From Aeromicrobium phragmitis (lineage in GTDB: Bacteria > Actinomycetota > Actinomycetes > Propionibacteriales > Nocardioidaceae), in the NCBI RefSeq assembly GCF_003674095.1, contig NZ_RDBF01000008.1, positions 1-64,000 of the forward strand: a stretch of DNA of 64,000 nucleotides. Direction: 5' to 3'. Positions within the stretch are counted from its first letter, which is position 1. Every line of letters begins with the position of its first letter. The notes under the pieces were generated by a model that saw only the letters and a program-made list of their open reading frames with translations, searched no databases and was not told the DNA's origin. The position numbers and the translations under genes were made by a program. Shown here piece after piece: positions 42,703-52,316 of the stretch.

Positions 42703-43512
42703 GTGAGAGACCATCAGTCCGACCGCCCTGTGCTTCTCGCACGGGCCGACGGCGTCGCCCGGCTGACGTTGAATCGCGCGGACCGACTCAACGCGATGAG
42801 CGACCCGATGCTCGACCTGCTGGTCGACCTCGTCGCCGACGTGGCGGCCGATCCCGACATTCGGGTGATCGTCCTGACCGGCGCCGGCCGCGGTTTCTGC
42901 GTCGGGGGAGACCTCGACGCGTTCAGCGCAGCAGCGGACGACGAGCCGGTGTCGCGTGGCGCCGCCATCGAGAAGCTTCACCGTCACATGCGGGTCAGCG
43001 AGCTGCTCCGGGCGTCCCACGCGGTGTCCATCGCCGCGGTCAACGGCGCGTGCGCGGGGGCGGGTCTGTCGCTCGCGGCCGCGTGCGACCTGCGGATCTC
43101 GTCCAGCGCGGCCGTGTTCCGCTCGGCGTTCGTCGATGCGGCCCTGTCGGGTGATTTCGGCGGTACCTGGCTGCTGACCCGGTTGATCGGTGAGTCGCGC
43201 GCCAAGCAGTTGGCGTTCCTCAACCAGAAGATCGATCCCGCCACCGCCCTCGAGTGGGGCCTCGTCAGCGCAGTGCATGCTCCCGAGGACTTCGAGCGCG
43301 GGGTCGACGCGGTGGCTTCGGCGCTCGCGCGGAAGGCGCCGCGCGCGCTCGCCGGGCTCAAGCACAACTTCTCGGACGCGGCGAACCTGACGTTCGCCGA
43401 GGCGAGTGCCATCGAGGCGCGGCGCCACGTCGACTGCTCGCGCACGAACGACCTCGTGGAGGCGGCGAACGCGTTCCTCGAGCGGCGCGCGCCCCGATTC
43501 ACCGGGACCTGA
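42703..43512 (+). CDS. Enoyl-CoA hydratase/isomerase family protein
   Basis: A 269-residue crotonase. Oxyanion-hole elements are LTGAGRGFCVGGDLDAF and VNGACAGAGLSLAAACDL; at the catalytic-acid position it reads LSGDFGGTWLLTRLIG, with Asp and no Glu, the same as the crotonase at 55135. I place the start at GTG 42703, 8 bases after GGAG. GTG 42697 is in frame but only 2 bases from the site. It is followed 27 bases later by another crotonase. An isomerase-like reaction is as likely as hydration. Confidence 0.87.
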   Translation: MRDHQSDRPVLLARADGVARLTLNRADRLNAMSDPMLDLLVDLVADVAADPDIRVIVLTGAGRGFCVGGDLDAFSAAADDEPVSRGAAIEKLHRHMRVSELLRASHAVSIAAVNGACAGAGLSLAAACDLRISSSAAVFRSAFVDAALSGDFGGTWLLTRLIGESRAKQLAFLNQKIDPATALEWGLVSAVHAPEDFERGVDAVASALARKAPRALAGLKHNFSDAANLTFAEASAIEARRHVDCSRTNDLVEAANAFLERRAPRFTGT

Positions 43513-43539
43513 CCACCGACCGCCACGGCTAGGAGAACC

Positions 43540-44340
43540 ATGACGTACGAGTCCATCCGCTACGAGGTCGTCGCCGACCACGTCGCGAAGCTGACCCTCG
43601 ACCGGCCGCACCGCAAGAACGCCTATGACGTCAGGCTCGCCCAGGAGTGTGTCGACGCCATCGGCCGGTACGCTGCCGACGACGACCTGCGGGTCCTCAT
43701 CGTCACCGGCGCGGAGGACGCCTTCTGCTCCGGCGGCGACATCCGCAGCGATGCGGACGAGCACATCGCTGCCACCCGCACGCTGAGCCACGCCACGGTC
43801 ATGCGCGAGGGATTCCACGCCCTGGCCACAGCGCTCCACGCGCTCGAAAAGCCCACGATCGCGATGGTCAACGGACCCGCGGTCGCCGGCGGCCTCACCT
43901 TGGCCCTGCTGTGCGACCTGCGTATCGCTAGCGACCGTGCTCGCCTCGGTGACACCTCCGGGACGGCGGGTCTGCTTCCCGACGAGGGAGGTGCATGGCT
44001 GTTCCCGCGCTTCCTCGGTCTCGAGCAGGCGCTGCGGATGACGTACTTCGGCGAGGTCTATTCGGCTCAGGAAGCCCTCCGGCTCGGCTTGGTCGGTGAA
44101 GTCGTGCCTCACGACCGGCTCGAGCAGGAGACGCTGCAACGCGCGCAGGCGCTCGCGCGCCGCGCGCCGCTGGCGATCCGCATGGCGAAGAAGATGATGA
44201 TCCGCGGCCTGACGAACTCGTTCCCCGAGTCGCTGGGCGATGCGCAGATGGCCGTCATGATCGTGAACGACAGTCAGGACGTCGCCGAGGGCGTCAAGGC
44301 GTTCCTCGACAAGCGCCCGCCGGAGTTCGTCGGCCGATGA
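43540..44340 (+). CDS. Enoyl-CoA hydratase/isomerase family protein
   Basis: A 266-residue crotonase. It shows VTGAEDAFCSGGDIRS (first oxyanion loop), MVNGPAVAGGLTLAL (second), and GLLPDEGGAWLFPRFLG, with Asp at the position often used by isomerases. The C-terminal VAEGVKAFLDKRPPEF is standard. AGGAG lies 6 bases upstream of the ATG. The stop overlaps an ATG (44337), but the following DUF1330 gene probably starts later from its own promoter. Confidence 0.9.
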   Translation: MTYESIRYEVVADHVAKLTLDRPHRKNAYDVRLAQECVDAIGRYAADDDLRVLIVTGAEDAFCSGGDIRSDADEHIAATRTLSHATVMREGFHALATALHALEKPTIAMVNGPAVAGGLTLALLCDLRIASDRARLGDTSGTAGLLPDEGGAWLFPRFLGLEQALRMTYFGEVYSAQEALRLGLVGEVVPHDRLEQETLQRAQALARRAPLAIRMAKKMMIRGLTNSFPESLGDAQMAVMIVNDSQDVAEGVKAFLDKRPPEFVGR

Positions 44341-44393
44341 CGACGAGCGCGAAGGTCCCCACGAGTCGGGCCGACACGTCGTATGGTCGGCCT

Positions 44394-44759
44394 ATGCCTG
44401 TCGATCCCACCGGCGCTGATCTCAAGCGCTTCCTGTCCGAGGACCCCGGTGGTCCCGTCGTGATGCTCAACCTGCTGCAGTACCGCCAGGACGGGGCCTC
44501 GTCGTATCGCCAGTACACCGACCGCATCGGTCCGTTCCTGCAGAAGGTGGGTGGCGAGGTCGTCTACGCGGGCGATCTCGCGACGCCCCTCGTCGCACCG
44601 GACGGCTGGACGTGGGATGCCGTGCTGCTGGTTCGCTATCCGTCCCGTCAGGCGTTCAGCCAGATGGTCGCGGATCCCGACTACCAGCAGATCACCGGCC
44701 TGCGCACGGCCGCACTCGACGAGGCCGTCCTGCAAGCCAGCGCCCCGTGGGGCAGCTGA
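44394..44759 (+). CDS. DUF1330 family protein
   Basis: A 121-residue dimeric alpha+beta-barrel-like protein of the DUF1330 group (VVMLNLLQYR at the N-terminus, VLLVRYPSRQAFSQMVADPDY near the C-terminus). The biochemical role is unknown. ATG 44394 is chosen because a TATGGT -10 box lies exactly 6 bases upstream and the conserved domain begins there. The alternative ATG 44337 overlaps the crotonase stop and would add 19 unconserved residues. Convergent with the carboxylase gene. Confidence 0.78.
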   Translation: MPVDPTGADLKRFLSEDPGGPVVMLNLLQYRQDGASSYRQYTDRIGPFLQKVGGEVVYAGDLATPLVAPDGWTWDAVLLVRYPSRQAFSQMVADPDYQQITGLRTAALDEAVLQASAPWGS

Positions 44760-44798
44760 CCTTGCCCCTGCCGCAGTTGCGCTCGGCTCCTCGGTGAC

Positions 44799-47700
44799 TC
44801 ACCAGGTGTCGATGTAGCGGCCGCCCTCGACCGGTCCGGGCGTCCAGCCGCCGAACGACGCGACGATCCAGCGTCGCGTGTCGACGGGGTCGATGACCTC
44901 GTCGAACTCGTGCTTCATGGCGCCGTTGATCGCCTTGCCGGTCTCGTAGTGGGCGTCCAGCAGCTCGCGGTACCGCGCCTCGCGGGCCTTCGGATCGTCG
45001 ATCGCCTCCAGCTCCTTGGAGTAGCCGAGGCGCACCGCGCCCTCGAGGCCCATGCCGCCGATTTCGCCGGTCGGCCAGGACACGGTGGCGGTCGGGCGAC
45101 TGAAGCCGCCGGCGGCCATGGCCTGCGCGCCGAGTCCGTACCCCTTGCGGACGATGATGGTGATCATCGGAATGCGCAGGTGTGCGCCGATGACGAACAG
45201 CCGGCCGAAATGACGCACCGTCGCCGCCTTCTCCGACTCGGGCCCCACCATGAAGCCCGGGGTGTCGCACAGCGAGACGACCGGGAGGCCGTGGGCGTCG
45301 CACAGCTGCAGGAAGCGCGCCATCTTGTCGGCAGCATCGGCATCGATCGCGCCGCCGAGGTGCGCCGGGTTGTTCGCCACGAGTCCCATCGCCTGGCCCT
45401 CGACGCGGATCAGCGCCGTGATGGCGCCGGTCCCGAAGTCGCGGCGCAGCTCCAGCACGGAGCCCTCGTCCGCGATGATGGAGACGAGTTCGCGGATGTC
45501 GTAGACCTGCTTGCGGTTCTCGCCGATGACGTGGCGCAGGCGTCGCTGGTCGGCAGCCGTCCAGGAGGTGTGCGGCGTCGTGAAGTAGGAGAGGTAGCGC
45601 TGTGCGGCCTCGATGGCGTCGCCGTCGCTGTCGACCAGGATGTCCACCACGCCGTTGGGGGACTGGACGTCCATGGGGCCGATGTCCTCGGGGCGGAAGC
45701 TCCCGAGGCCGCCGCCCTCGATCATCGCCGGTCCGGCCATGCCGACGTTGGAGTCCGCGGTGGCGATGATGACGTCGCAACTGCCGAGCAGCGCCGCGTT
45801 CCCGGCGAAGCAGCGCCCGGTCACGATGCCGACCGTCGGGACCACTCCGCTCAACGAGCCGAGCATCGCGAAGGTGGAGACGTTGAGACCCGCCGCGATC
45901 AGGTCGTGGGTGTCGGTGTCTCCCGGGCGTCCGCCCCCGCCCTCGGCGAAGAGCACCACCGGGAGCCGTCGTTGCTTCGCGACCGCGAGCAGCCGGTCGG
46001 TTTTGCGGTGATTGAAGTAGCCCTGGGTCCCGGCCAGCACGGTGTAGTCGTAGGCGAGCACCGCGACATCGTGGTCGTCGACGCGCCCGGTCCCGGTGAT
46101 GATGCCGTCGGCCGGGGTGTTGGCGATGAGGTCGTCGAGTGAGCGGCGCGATCGCTGCGCCGCGACGGGCAGGGAGCCGTACTCGAGGAAGGAGTGCTCG
46201 TCGACCAGGACGTCGATCCACTCGCGCGCCATGAGGTGACCGCGGGCGTGCCGTTTGGCGACCGCCGCCGGTCGGGCCGCGTCGCGGGTCAGCTCCCGGC
46301 GCGCGTGAAGTTCGGCGAGGTCGGGACGGATGTGGTCGAGGTCGATGTCGTCGCCGGCAGCGTCGTCCTCGACATGGGCGTGGTCAGGCTCGAGCGTCGC
46401 GAGCACGTCGCCGGGCACCACCTGGTCGCCGACTGCCACGTGGAGCGCGACGACGCGCGAAGGGACCGCGACCGCCACCGGGTGCTCCATCTTCATCGCT
46501 TCGAGGGTGAGCACCGGGGCGCGGCTCCCGATGGTTTCACCAGCGGCGGCGTGCACCGCCACGACGGTGCCGGCGAAGGACGCCACGAGGTGCTCGTCGT
46601 CGGTCGCGACGTCGCCGGAGCGCTCCTCGGCGAGCAGCGCGTCGAGATGGTCCGTGGTCACGCTGCCCGTCGTCACCTGCGGATCGCGCAGGAGCCGGCT
46701 CAGGAGGTCGACGTTGGTCTCCACCCCCTCGATCCGCAGTGCCGCCAGCGCCTGAGCCGCCGCGTCGCACGCCTCGCGCCAGGAGCCTTCGGTCCGCGTG
46801 ATGACCTTGGCCAGCAGCGAGTCGAAAGCACCGTCGATGTGCAGGCCGACCCGGGCGTGGCTGTCCACCCGGACACCTGCCGGAGGCTCGAACGCCGTCA
46901 CCGTGCCGGTCGCGGCCACCGCCACGCCGCCGTCGACACGCTCGGCGTTGACGCGGGACTGGATCGCGAAGACGCCGGGCGGCGGGGTCCGGGGATCGGA
47001 CAGCCCCAGCTCGGCGAGGGACAGGCCGCGCGCGACCTGCAGTTGAGCTTGGACGAGGTCGACGCCGAGGATCTCCTCGGTGACGGTGTGCTCCACCTGG
47101 ACGCGGGGGTTGACCTCGATGAAGGCCGCGTCGAGCTCGCTACCGTCCGGCGAGCCCAAGCTCGCGGCCGACACGAGGAACTCGACGGTGGCCAATCCCC
47201 GGTAGTCGAGGGGCTCGATCAGGCGCCGGGCGAGGTCGAGCAGGAGGTCGCGCTCGGCGTCGTTGAGACTGGGGCTGGGGGCGAACTCCAGGATCTTCTG
47301 GTGTCGTCGCTGAACGCTGCACTCGCGTTCGGCGAAGGTCGTGAGAGCTCCGCAGCCGTCCCCGAGCACTTGCAGTTCGATGTGCTTGGCGTCGGGCATC
47401 AGGCGCTCGGCGTACACGGTGTCGGTGCCGAAGGCGCGTCGCGCCTCGCTGCGGCAGGACGCGTACGCAGGGTCGAGGTCGTCGCGGCGGTACACCTGCC
47501 GCATGCCCCGGCCGCCGCCCCCGGCGGTGGCCTTGATCATGATCCCCTCGGGGTGGGCATCGAACAGGGCGCGCACCTCGTCGAGGGACGCGTCGGGGCC
47601 GGTGGCCGGCATGACCGGGACCCCGACCTTGTCCGCATGATCGCGTGCCGTTCCCTTGTCGCCGAACAGCTCGAGAATCTCGGGGGACGGGCCCACGAAG

Positions 47701-47978
47701 ACGAGGCCGGCGTCGGCGCAGGCCCGCGCCAAGTCCGCGTTCTCACTCAGGAAGCCGTAGCCGGGGTGGACGTGCGTGCACCCGGTGTCGAGCGCGACGG
47801 TGATCAGCGCGGCGATGTCGAGGTAGGCTCCCGCACCGGCGGTCGCGAGTTCGCGGGAGCTGACGTCTGGAGGCGCTTCGTTCGCGGCGTGGACGCGCTG
47901 CACGTGAGCCCCGAGCGCCAGCGCCGCGCGCTGGATGCGGTCGGCGATCTCGCCTCGGTTCGCGATGAGTACCTTCAT
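44799..47978 (-). CDS. Single-chain multi-domain biotin-dependent acyl-CoA carboxylase
   Basis: A 1059-residue polypeptide that carries all three carboxylase parts. Residues 1-450 are biotin carboxylase (MKVLIANRGEIADRI; ATP loop GGGGRGMR at 153-160; FIEVNPRVQVEHTVTE at about 287). Residues 465-530 are the biotinyl domain with K496 in LEAMKMEHP. Residues about 550-1059 are carboxyltransferase (second-half motif CDTPGFMVGPESEK). Size and order match the homohexameric long-chain acyl-CoA carboxylase described in Mycobacterium avium. It should carboxylate an acyl-CoA; chain preference is unknown. AAGGTGG is the ribosome site, and two TTGAC-N6-GTCAA palindromes lie in the promoter. Confidence 0.93.
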   Translation of the reverse strand: MKVLIANRGEIADRIQRAALALGAHVQRVHAANEAPPDVSSRELATAGAGAYLDIAALITVALDTGCTHVHPGYGFLSENADLARACADAGLVFVGPSPEILELFGDKGTARDHADKVGVPVMPATGPDASLDEVRALFDAHPEGIMIKATAGGGGRGMRQVYRRDDLDPAYASCRSEARRAFGTDTVYAERLMPDAKHIELQVLGDGCGALTTFAERECSVQRRHQKILEFAPSPSLNDAERDLLLDLARRLIEPLDYRGLATVEFLVSAASLGSPDGSELDAAFIEVNPRVQVEHTVTEEILGVDLVQAQLQVARGLSLAELGLSDPRTPPPGVFAIQSRVNAERVDGGVAVAATGTVTAFEPPAGVRVDSHARVGLHIDGAFDSLLAKVITRTEGSWREACDAAAQALAALRIEGVETNVDLLSRLLRDPQVTTGSVTTDHLDALLAEERSGDVATDDEHLVASFAGTVVAVHAAAGETIGSRAPVLTLEAMKMEHPVAVAVPSRVVALHVAVGDQVVPGDVLATLEPDHAHVEDDAAGDDIDLDHIRPDLAELHARRELTRDAARPAAVAKRHARGHLMAREWIDVLVDEHSFLEYGSLPVAAQRSRRSLDDLIANTPADGIITGTGRVDDHDVAVLAYDYTVLAGTQGYFNHRKTDRLLAVAKQRRLPVVLFAEGGGGRPGDTDTHDLIAAGLNVSTFAMLGSLSGVVPTVGIVTGRCFAGNAALLGSCDVIIATADSNVGMAGPAMIEGGGLGSFRPEDIGPMDVQSPNGVVDILVDSDGDAIEAAQRYLSYFTTPHTSWTAADQRRLRHVIGENRKQVYDIRELVSIIADEGSVLELRRDFGTGAITALIRVEGQAMGLVANNPAHLGGAIDADAADKMARFLQLCDAHGLPVVSLCDTPGFMVGPESEKAATVRHFGRLFVIGAHLRIPMITIIVRKGYGLGAQAMAAGGFSRPTATVSWPTGEIGGMGLEGAVRLGYSKELEAIDDPKAREARYRELLDAHYETGKAINGAMKHEFDEVIDPVDTRRWIVASFGGWTPGPVEGGRYIDTW

Positions 47979-47991
47979 GGGACCACCTTCG

Positions 47992-48007
47992 TTGACATCG
48001 GCGTCAA
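47992..48007. promoter_or_regulatory. TTGAC-N6-GTCAA operator (site B1)
   Basis: TTGAC-ATCGGC-GTCAA, 14 bases upstream of the carboxylase start. A second copy lies 32 bases away (centre to centre, about three turns), a pairing repeated at 59218/59249. Confidence 0.75.
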
Positions 48008-48023
48008 TACGATATCAGGAACG

Positions 48024-48039
48024 TTGACGTCGGTGTCAA
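48024..48039. promoter_or_regulatory. TTGAC-N6-GTCAA operator (site B2)
   Basis: TTGAC-GTCGGT-GTCAA, identical over 16 bases to site B5 at 59249-59264. It lies between the carboxylase and the rightward Nudix gene and could control both. Confidence 0.75.
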
Positions 48040-48198
48040 AAACCTGCCATCGTCAGTGAGACGCCCGCAGACCATGGTCCGATGGACCAGCGGTCACGAC
48101 CAAGGATTCCGTATGACGTGCGAATCGAGTGAACGCCGGGAGAACGTCGGCCTGGATGGTGTCATCGCGACGGTGAGTCACCACCTCGCCGAACGGGT

Positions 48199-48747
48199 GT
48201 GGGTCTCGCACCAGGGAGTCGGGCTGCGGCGGTCGCCATCGTGCTGTTCGACGCGGGCGACACGGCACGCTATTGCCTCATCAAACGGGCGAAGCGGGGG
48301 CGCAACGCCGGGCAGTGGGCGCTGCCGGGCGGCAAGGTCGAACCGGGCGAGTCGTCGCTCGACGCCGCGCTGCGCGAGGCACACGAGGAGGTCGCACTCG
48401 ACACGTCGCGGAGCACGGTCCTCGGTCGGCTGGACGACTTCGTCACCTCTTCGGGCTTCGTGATCTCGCCGTACGTCGTGGCAGCGCCTCGCGGCTGGCG
48501 GCCCATCGCGGCCGACGAGGAGGTCCAAGGCGCATTCGAGTTCGCCATCGCGGACCTGCTCCGCCCCGATGTCGTGCGATGGGCTCGGGTGGACGACGGT
48601 CCGGCGTTGCTGCAGATGCACGTCGCCGCGGGCGTCCGCATCCACGCCCCCACGGGCGCCGTGCTGTGGCAATTTCGGCAGACCGCCCTCCACGGGGACG
48701 AGGTGTCGATCGCCGAGCTGCGTCAGCCGCTCTTCACCCACCGCTGA
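48199..48747 (+). CDS. Nudix hydrolase, probably frameshifted near its N-terminus
   Basis: A 182-residue Nudix protein. The Nudix box is GGKVEPGESSLDAALREAHEEVALD (G-x5-E-x7-R-E-x2-E-E, quoted in spaced form: G, E, RE, EE all present), and the remainder resembles CoA pyrophosphatases (SSGFVISPYVV). The GTG at 48199 has no ribosome site. Instead, ATG 48113 has a clear AAGGA 6 bases upstream and opens the neighbouring frame with LDGVIATVSHHLAERVWVS, a plausible missing N-terminus of this family. The two frames differ by one base, so a deletion, an assembly error or -1 frameshifting near 48215-48235 is likely. Role: housecleaning of CoA derivatives. Confidence 0.72.
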   Translation: MGLAPGSRAAAVAIVLFDAGDTARYCLIKRAKRGRNAGQWALPGGKVEPGESSLDAALREAHEEVALDTSRSTVLGRLDDFVTSSGFVISPYVVAAPRGWRPIAADEEVQGAFEFAIADLLRPDVVRWARVDDGPALLQMHVAAGVRIHAPTGAVLWQFRQTALHGDEVSIAELRQPLFTHR

Positions 48748-48771
48748 ACCGCGCCCGCCCCGGGCTTGAAT

Positions 48772-48787
48772 CTGAGACCGATTTCAA
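48772..48787. promoter_or_regulatory. TTGAA-N6-TTCAA operator (site A5)
   Basis: CTGAG-ACCGAT-TTCAA matches 8 of 10 half-site positions with the standard spacer. A further TTGAA half-site (48766-48770) precedes it, making an outer 6-12-6 palindrome CTTGAA...TTCAAG (48765-48788). It lies about 170 bases upstream of the ACAD11-type gene. Confidence 0.5.
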
Positions 48788-48957
48788 GTTACGGTGTGCG
48801 CGTGCGACACCTCTCCGCTCCTCGGGCGCAGAACCGGCCGTCGGCGGTGGGTAACGCCCCGTCGCTGGCGAGCTGTCGTCGTGACCGTTCCCGACCGTGA
48901 AACCTCAACGGACGCAGCTCGCCTGCCGTCCCGCATCGCCTCAGCTAGGAGCAGAAG

Positions 48958-50193
<1,236 letters not shown>

Positions 50194-50272
50194 GCCCGAG
50201 GACCGGGCCGGCGCGATGCCGCGCCGGCCCACCTCCACCGTCCGATTCCCCACGAACCGAAGCAGGTGTGTC

Positions 50273-51040
50273 ATGTCAGTGGTCGTCGCCGAGAGAGCCG
50301 ACGATGAGCGGATCCTCCTGATCAAGCTCGATCGCCCCGAGGCTCGCAACGCCGTCAACGGTCAGGTCGCGCGGGAGATGGCCGCCGTCCTCGACGAGCT
50401 GGACACCGATCCGACGCTGCGCCTCGCGATCCTCTACGGGGAGGGGCGCGGGTTCAGCGCCGGCATGGACCTCAAGGGTTTCCTCGAGGGCGACTTCCCC
50501 GAGTTCGAGGATCGCGGCTTCGGCGGGTTCGCGAGCAAGCCGCCCCGCAAACCGCTCATCGCGGCGGTGGAGGGTTTCGCCGTCGCCGGCGGGCTCGAGA
50601 TGGCCCTTGCGTGCGACCTCATCGTCGCGGCGCGCGATGCCAAGCTGGGGCTCCCCGAGGTGAAGCGTTCGCTCATCGCCGCCGGCGGCGGGCTGCTCCG
50701 GCTGGCGCAGCGTATTCCGTACCACGTGGCGATGGAGCTTGCGCTCACCGGCGACCCCGTGCCGGCCGAGCGGCTGTACCAGGTCGGCTTGCTCAACCGA
50801 CTGTGCGGGCCCGGACAGGCGCTCGACGAAGCCCTGGCGCTCGCGTCGGCGATCGTGGGCAACGCGCCGCTCGGGCTCGAGGGATCCAAGCACGTGATGG
50901 CCAACGCGGCGGACTGGGGGCTCGCCGACGGCTGGGATCGCCAGCAGGAGGTCGCCCGCCGCATCATGAACTCCGAGGACGCCCGTGAGGGCGCGACCGC
51001 ATTCGCCGAACGGCGCGCACCGGTCTGGCAAGGCCGCTGA
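50273..51040 (+). CDS. Enoyl-CoA hydratase (crotonase)
   Basis: A 255-residue crotonase. It shows LYGEGRGFSAGMDLKGF (first oxyanion loop), AVEGFAVAGGLEMALACDL, and LGLPEVKRSLIAAGGGLLRL, retaining the downstream catalytic Glu (LPEV) while the upstream Glu is replaced (AARDAK). The ATG at 50273 follows an AGCAGG segment. It is second in the ACAD11-type operon, 79 bases after the dehydrogenase. Likely enoyl-CoA hydration or isomerisation. Confidence 0.9.
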   Translation: MSVVVAERADDERILLIKLDRPEARNAVNGQVAREMAAVLDELDTDPTLRLAILYGEGRGFSAGMDLKGFLEGDFPEFEDRGFGGFASKPPRKPLIAAVEGFAVAGGLEMALACDLIVAARDAKLGLPEVKRSLIAAGGGLLRLAQRIPYHVAMELALTGDPVPAERLYQVGLLNRLCGPGQALDEALALASAIVGNAPLGLEGSKHVMANAADWGLADGWDRQQEVARRIMNSEDAREGATAFAERRAPVWQGR

Positions 51041-51093
51041 CGCCCCCGACCGACACCCGCCCCTCTTCCATCCCTCGATCGAAGGACATCGTC

Positions 51094-51570
51094 ATGGACA
51101 CCAGCCAACTGCCCGTCATGCCGCGCAGCCTCGCCGATCTGGAGGCGCTCGTCGGTCAGGACATCGGCCCGACCGCCTGGCACGACGTCACCCAGGAGCG
51201 CATCAACGCGTTCGCGGACACCACCGGCGACCACCAGTGGATCCACGTGGACCCCGAGCGTGCGGCATCGAGCCCCTTGGGCACGACGATCGCGCACGGT
51301 CTGTACAGCTTGTCGCTGGGCCCGGCGTTCTCGTACTCGTTGCTGTCGTTCGAAGCGTTCGCGCACAGCCTCAACTACGGCTACGACAAGGTGCGGTTCC
51401 CCGCGCCGCTGCCGACGGGCTCACGCGTGCGGATGACGCTGACCATCACGTCGGTCGAGCAGGTCGCGGGAGGCGCGCAGATCCGCACGCTCCAGACCTT
51501 CGAGCGTGAGGGCGCCGACAAGCCGGTCGCGGTCGCCGAGTCGCTCGCGCGTGTCGTCGAGGGAGAGTAG
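51094..51570 (+). CDS. MaoC-family (R)-enoyl-CoA hydratase
   Basis: A 158-residue single hot-dog protein with the hydratase-2 motif FADTTGDHQWIHVDP (catalytic D46 and H51) and HGLYSLSLGPAF. It hydrates trans-2-enoyl-CoA to the (R)-3-hydroxyacyl-CoA. It sits 53 bases after the crotonase and 35 bases before a TetR gene. Having both an (S)-type and an (R)-type hydratase in one operon may reflect stereochemistry of branched intermediates. Confidence 0.91.
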   Translation: MDTSQLPVMPRSLADLEALVGQDIGPTAWHDVTQERINAFADTTGDHQWIHVDPERAASSPLGTTIAHGLYSLSLGPAFSYSLLSFEAFAHSLNYGYDKVRFPAPLPTGSRVRMTLTITSVEQVAGGAQIRTLQTFEREGADKPVAVAESLARVVEGE

Positions 51571-51605
51571 CCGAACCCGATGTCACGGACGTTTACCCTG
51601 GTCCC

Positions 51606-52283
51606 ATGACCCGTGCCGAGAAACCCACGTCACGTCACCGCCGCACGCCGGTGGTGTCCCCGTCGGCGCCCCGCGAGCTGCCCACGACGCCGCGCGGGAT
51701 TCGGACGCGGGCCAAGCTCGTCGATGCGGCCCGCACGGTGTTCGAGCGCGACGGTTTTCTCGATGCCCGGCTGATCGACATCACGAACGAGGCGGGCATC
51801 TCCGCGGGGTCGTTCTACACGTACTTCGACAGCAAAGAGGAGATCTTCGCCGCGGTGCTCGCCAGCGTCGAAGAGGAGATGCTCCATCCGCACGTGCGTG
51901 CGCTCACGGCCGGGGACGACCCCGTCGAGTTGATCCGCGCGGCCAATCGGGCGTACCTGGAGTCCTACCGCAGGAACGCCGCCTTCATGCGCTTGTTGCT
52001 GCAGGTTTCGAGTATCGACGAGGAGTTCGCCCAGCTGCGGCGCCGCCGCGGCGAGGCCTTCGCGCAGCGCAACGCACGCAGTATCCAGGACCTGCAGGAA
52101 CGCGGCGTCGCCAAGGCGAAGGTCGACCCCTATCGAGCGGCTTCGGCGCTGTCGGGCATGGTCGGCCGCGCGGCGTACGCCGCCTTCATCATCGGCGAGG
52201 AGTGGGACTTCGAGGAACTCGTCGAGACCTTGACGCAGCTGTGGGCGAACTCGTTGCTCATCAGCACCGACGACGCGACGTAA
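51606..52283 (+). CDS. TetR-family regulator (paralogue of the one at 27844-28545)
   Basis: A 225-residue TetR protein. The HTH is at about 30-75 (RGIRTRAKLVDAARTVFERDG, recognition region ISAGSFYTYFDSKEE). The ligand domain shares AFAQRNAR and other long runs with the TetR at 27844. Besides lying in the ACAD11-type operon it has its own TACCCT -10 box exactly 6 bases before the ATG. Likely target: TTGAA-N6-TTCAA, which lies upstream of this operon and five other units. Inducer presumably an acyl-CoA. Confidence 0.9.
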   Translation: MTRAEKPTSRHRRTPVVSPSAPRELPTTPRGIRTRAKLVDAARTVFERDGFLDARLIDITNEAGISAGSFYTYFDSKEEIFAAVLASVEEEMLHPHVRALTAGDDPVELIRAANRAYLESYRRNAAFMRLLLQVSSIDEEFAQLRRRRGEAFAQRNARSIQDLQERGVAKAKVDPYRAASALSGMVGRAAYAAFIIGEEWDFEELVETLTQLWANSLLISTDDAT

Positions 52284-52316
52284 CCACCGGCACGACGGTG
52301 AGCTCGGGGCGACGTC

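Noticed and set aside
44337-44393. Start of the DUF1330 gene at ATG 44337 overlapping the crotonase stop
   Set aside because: It adds 19 unconserved residues, and TATGGT exactly 6 bases before ATG 44394 fits the leaderless pattern of the genome.
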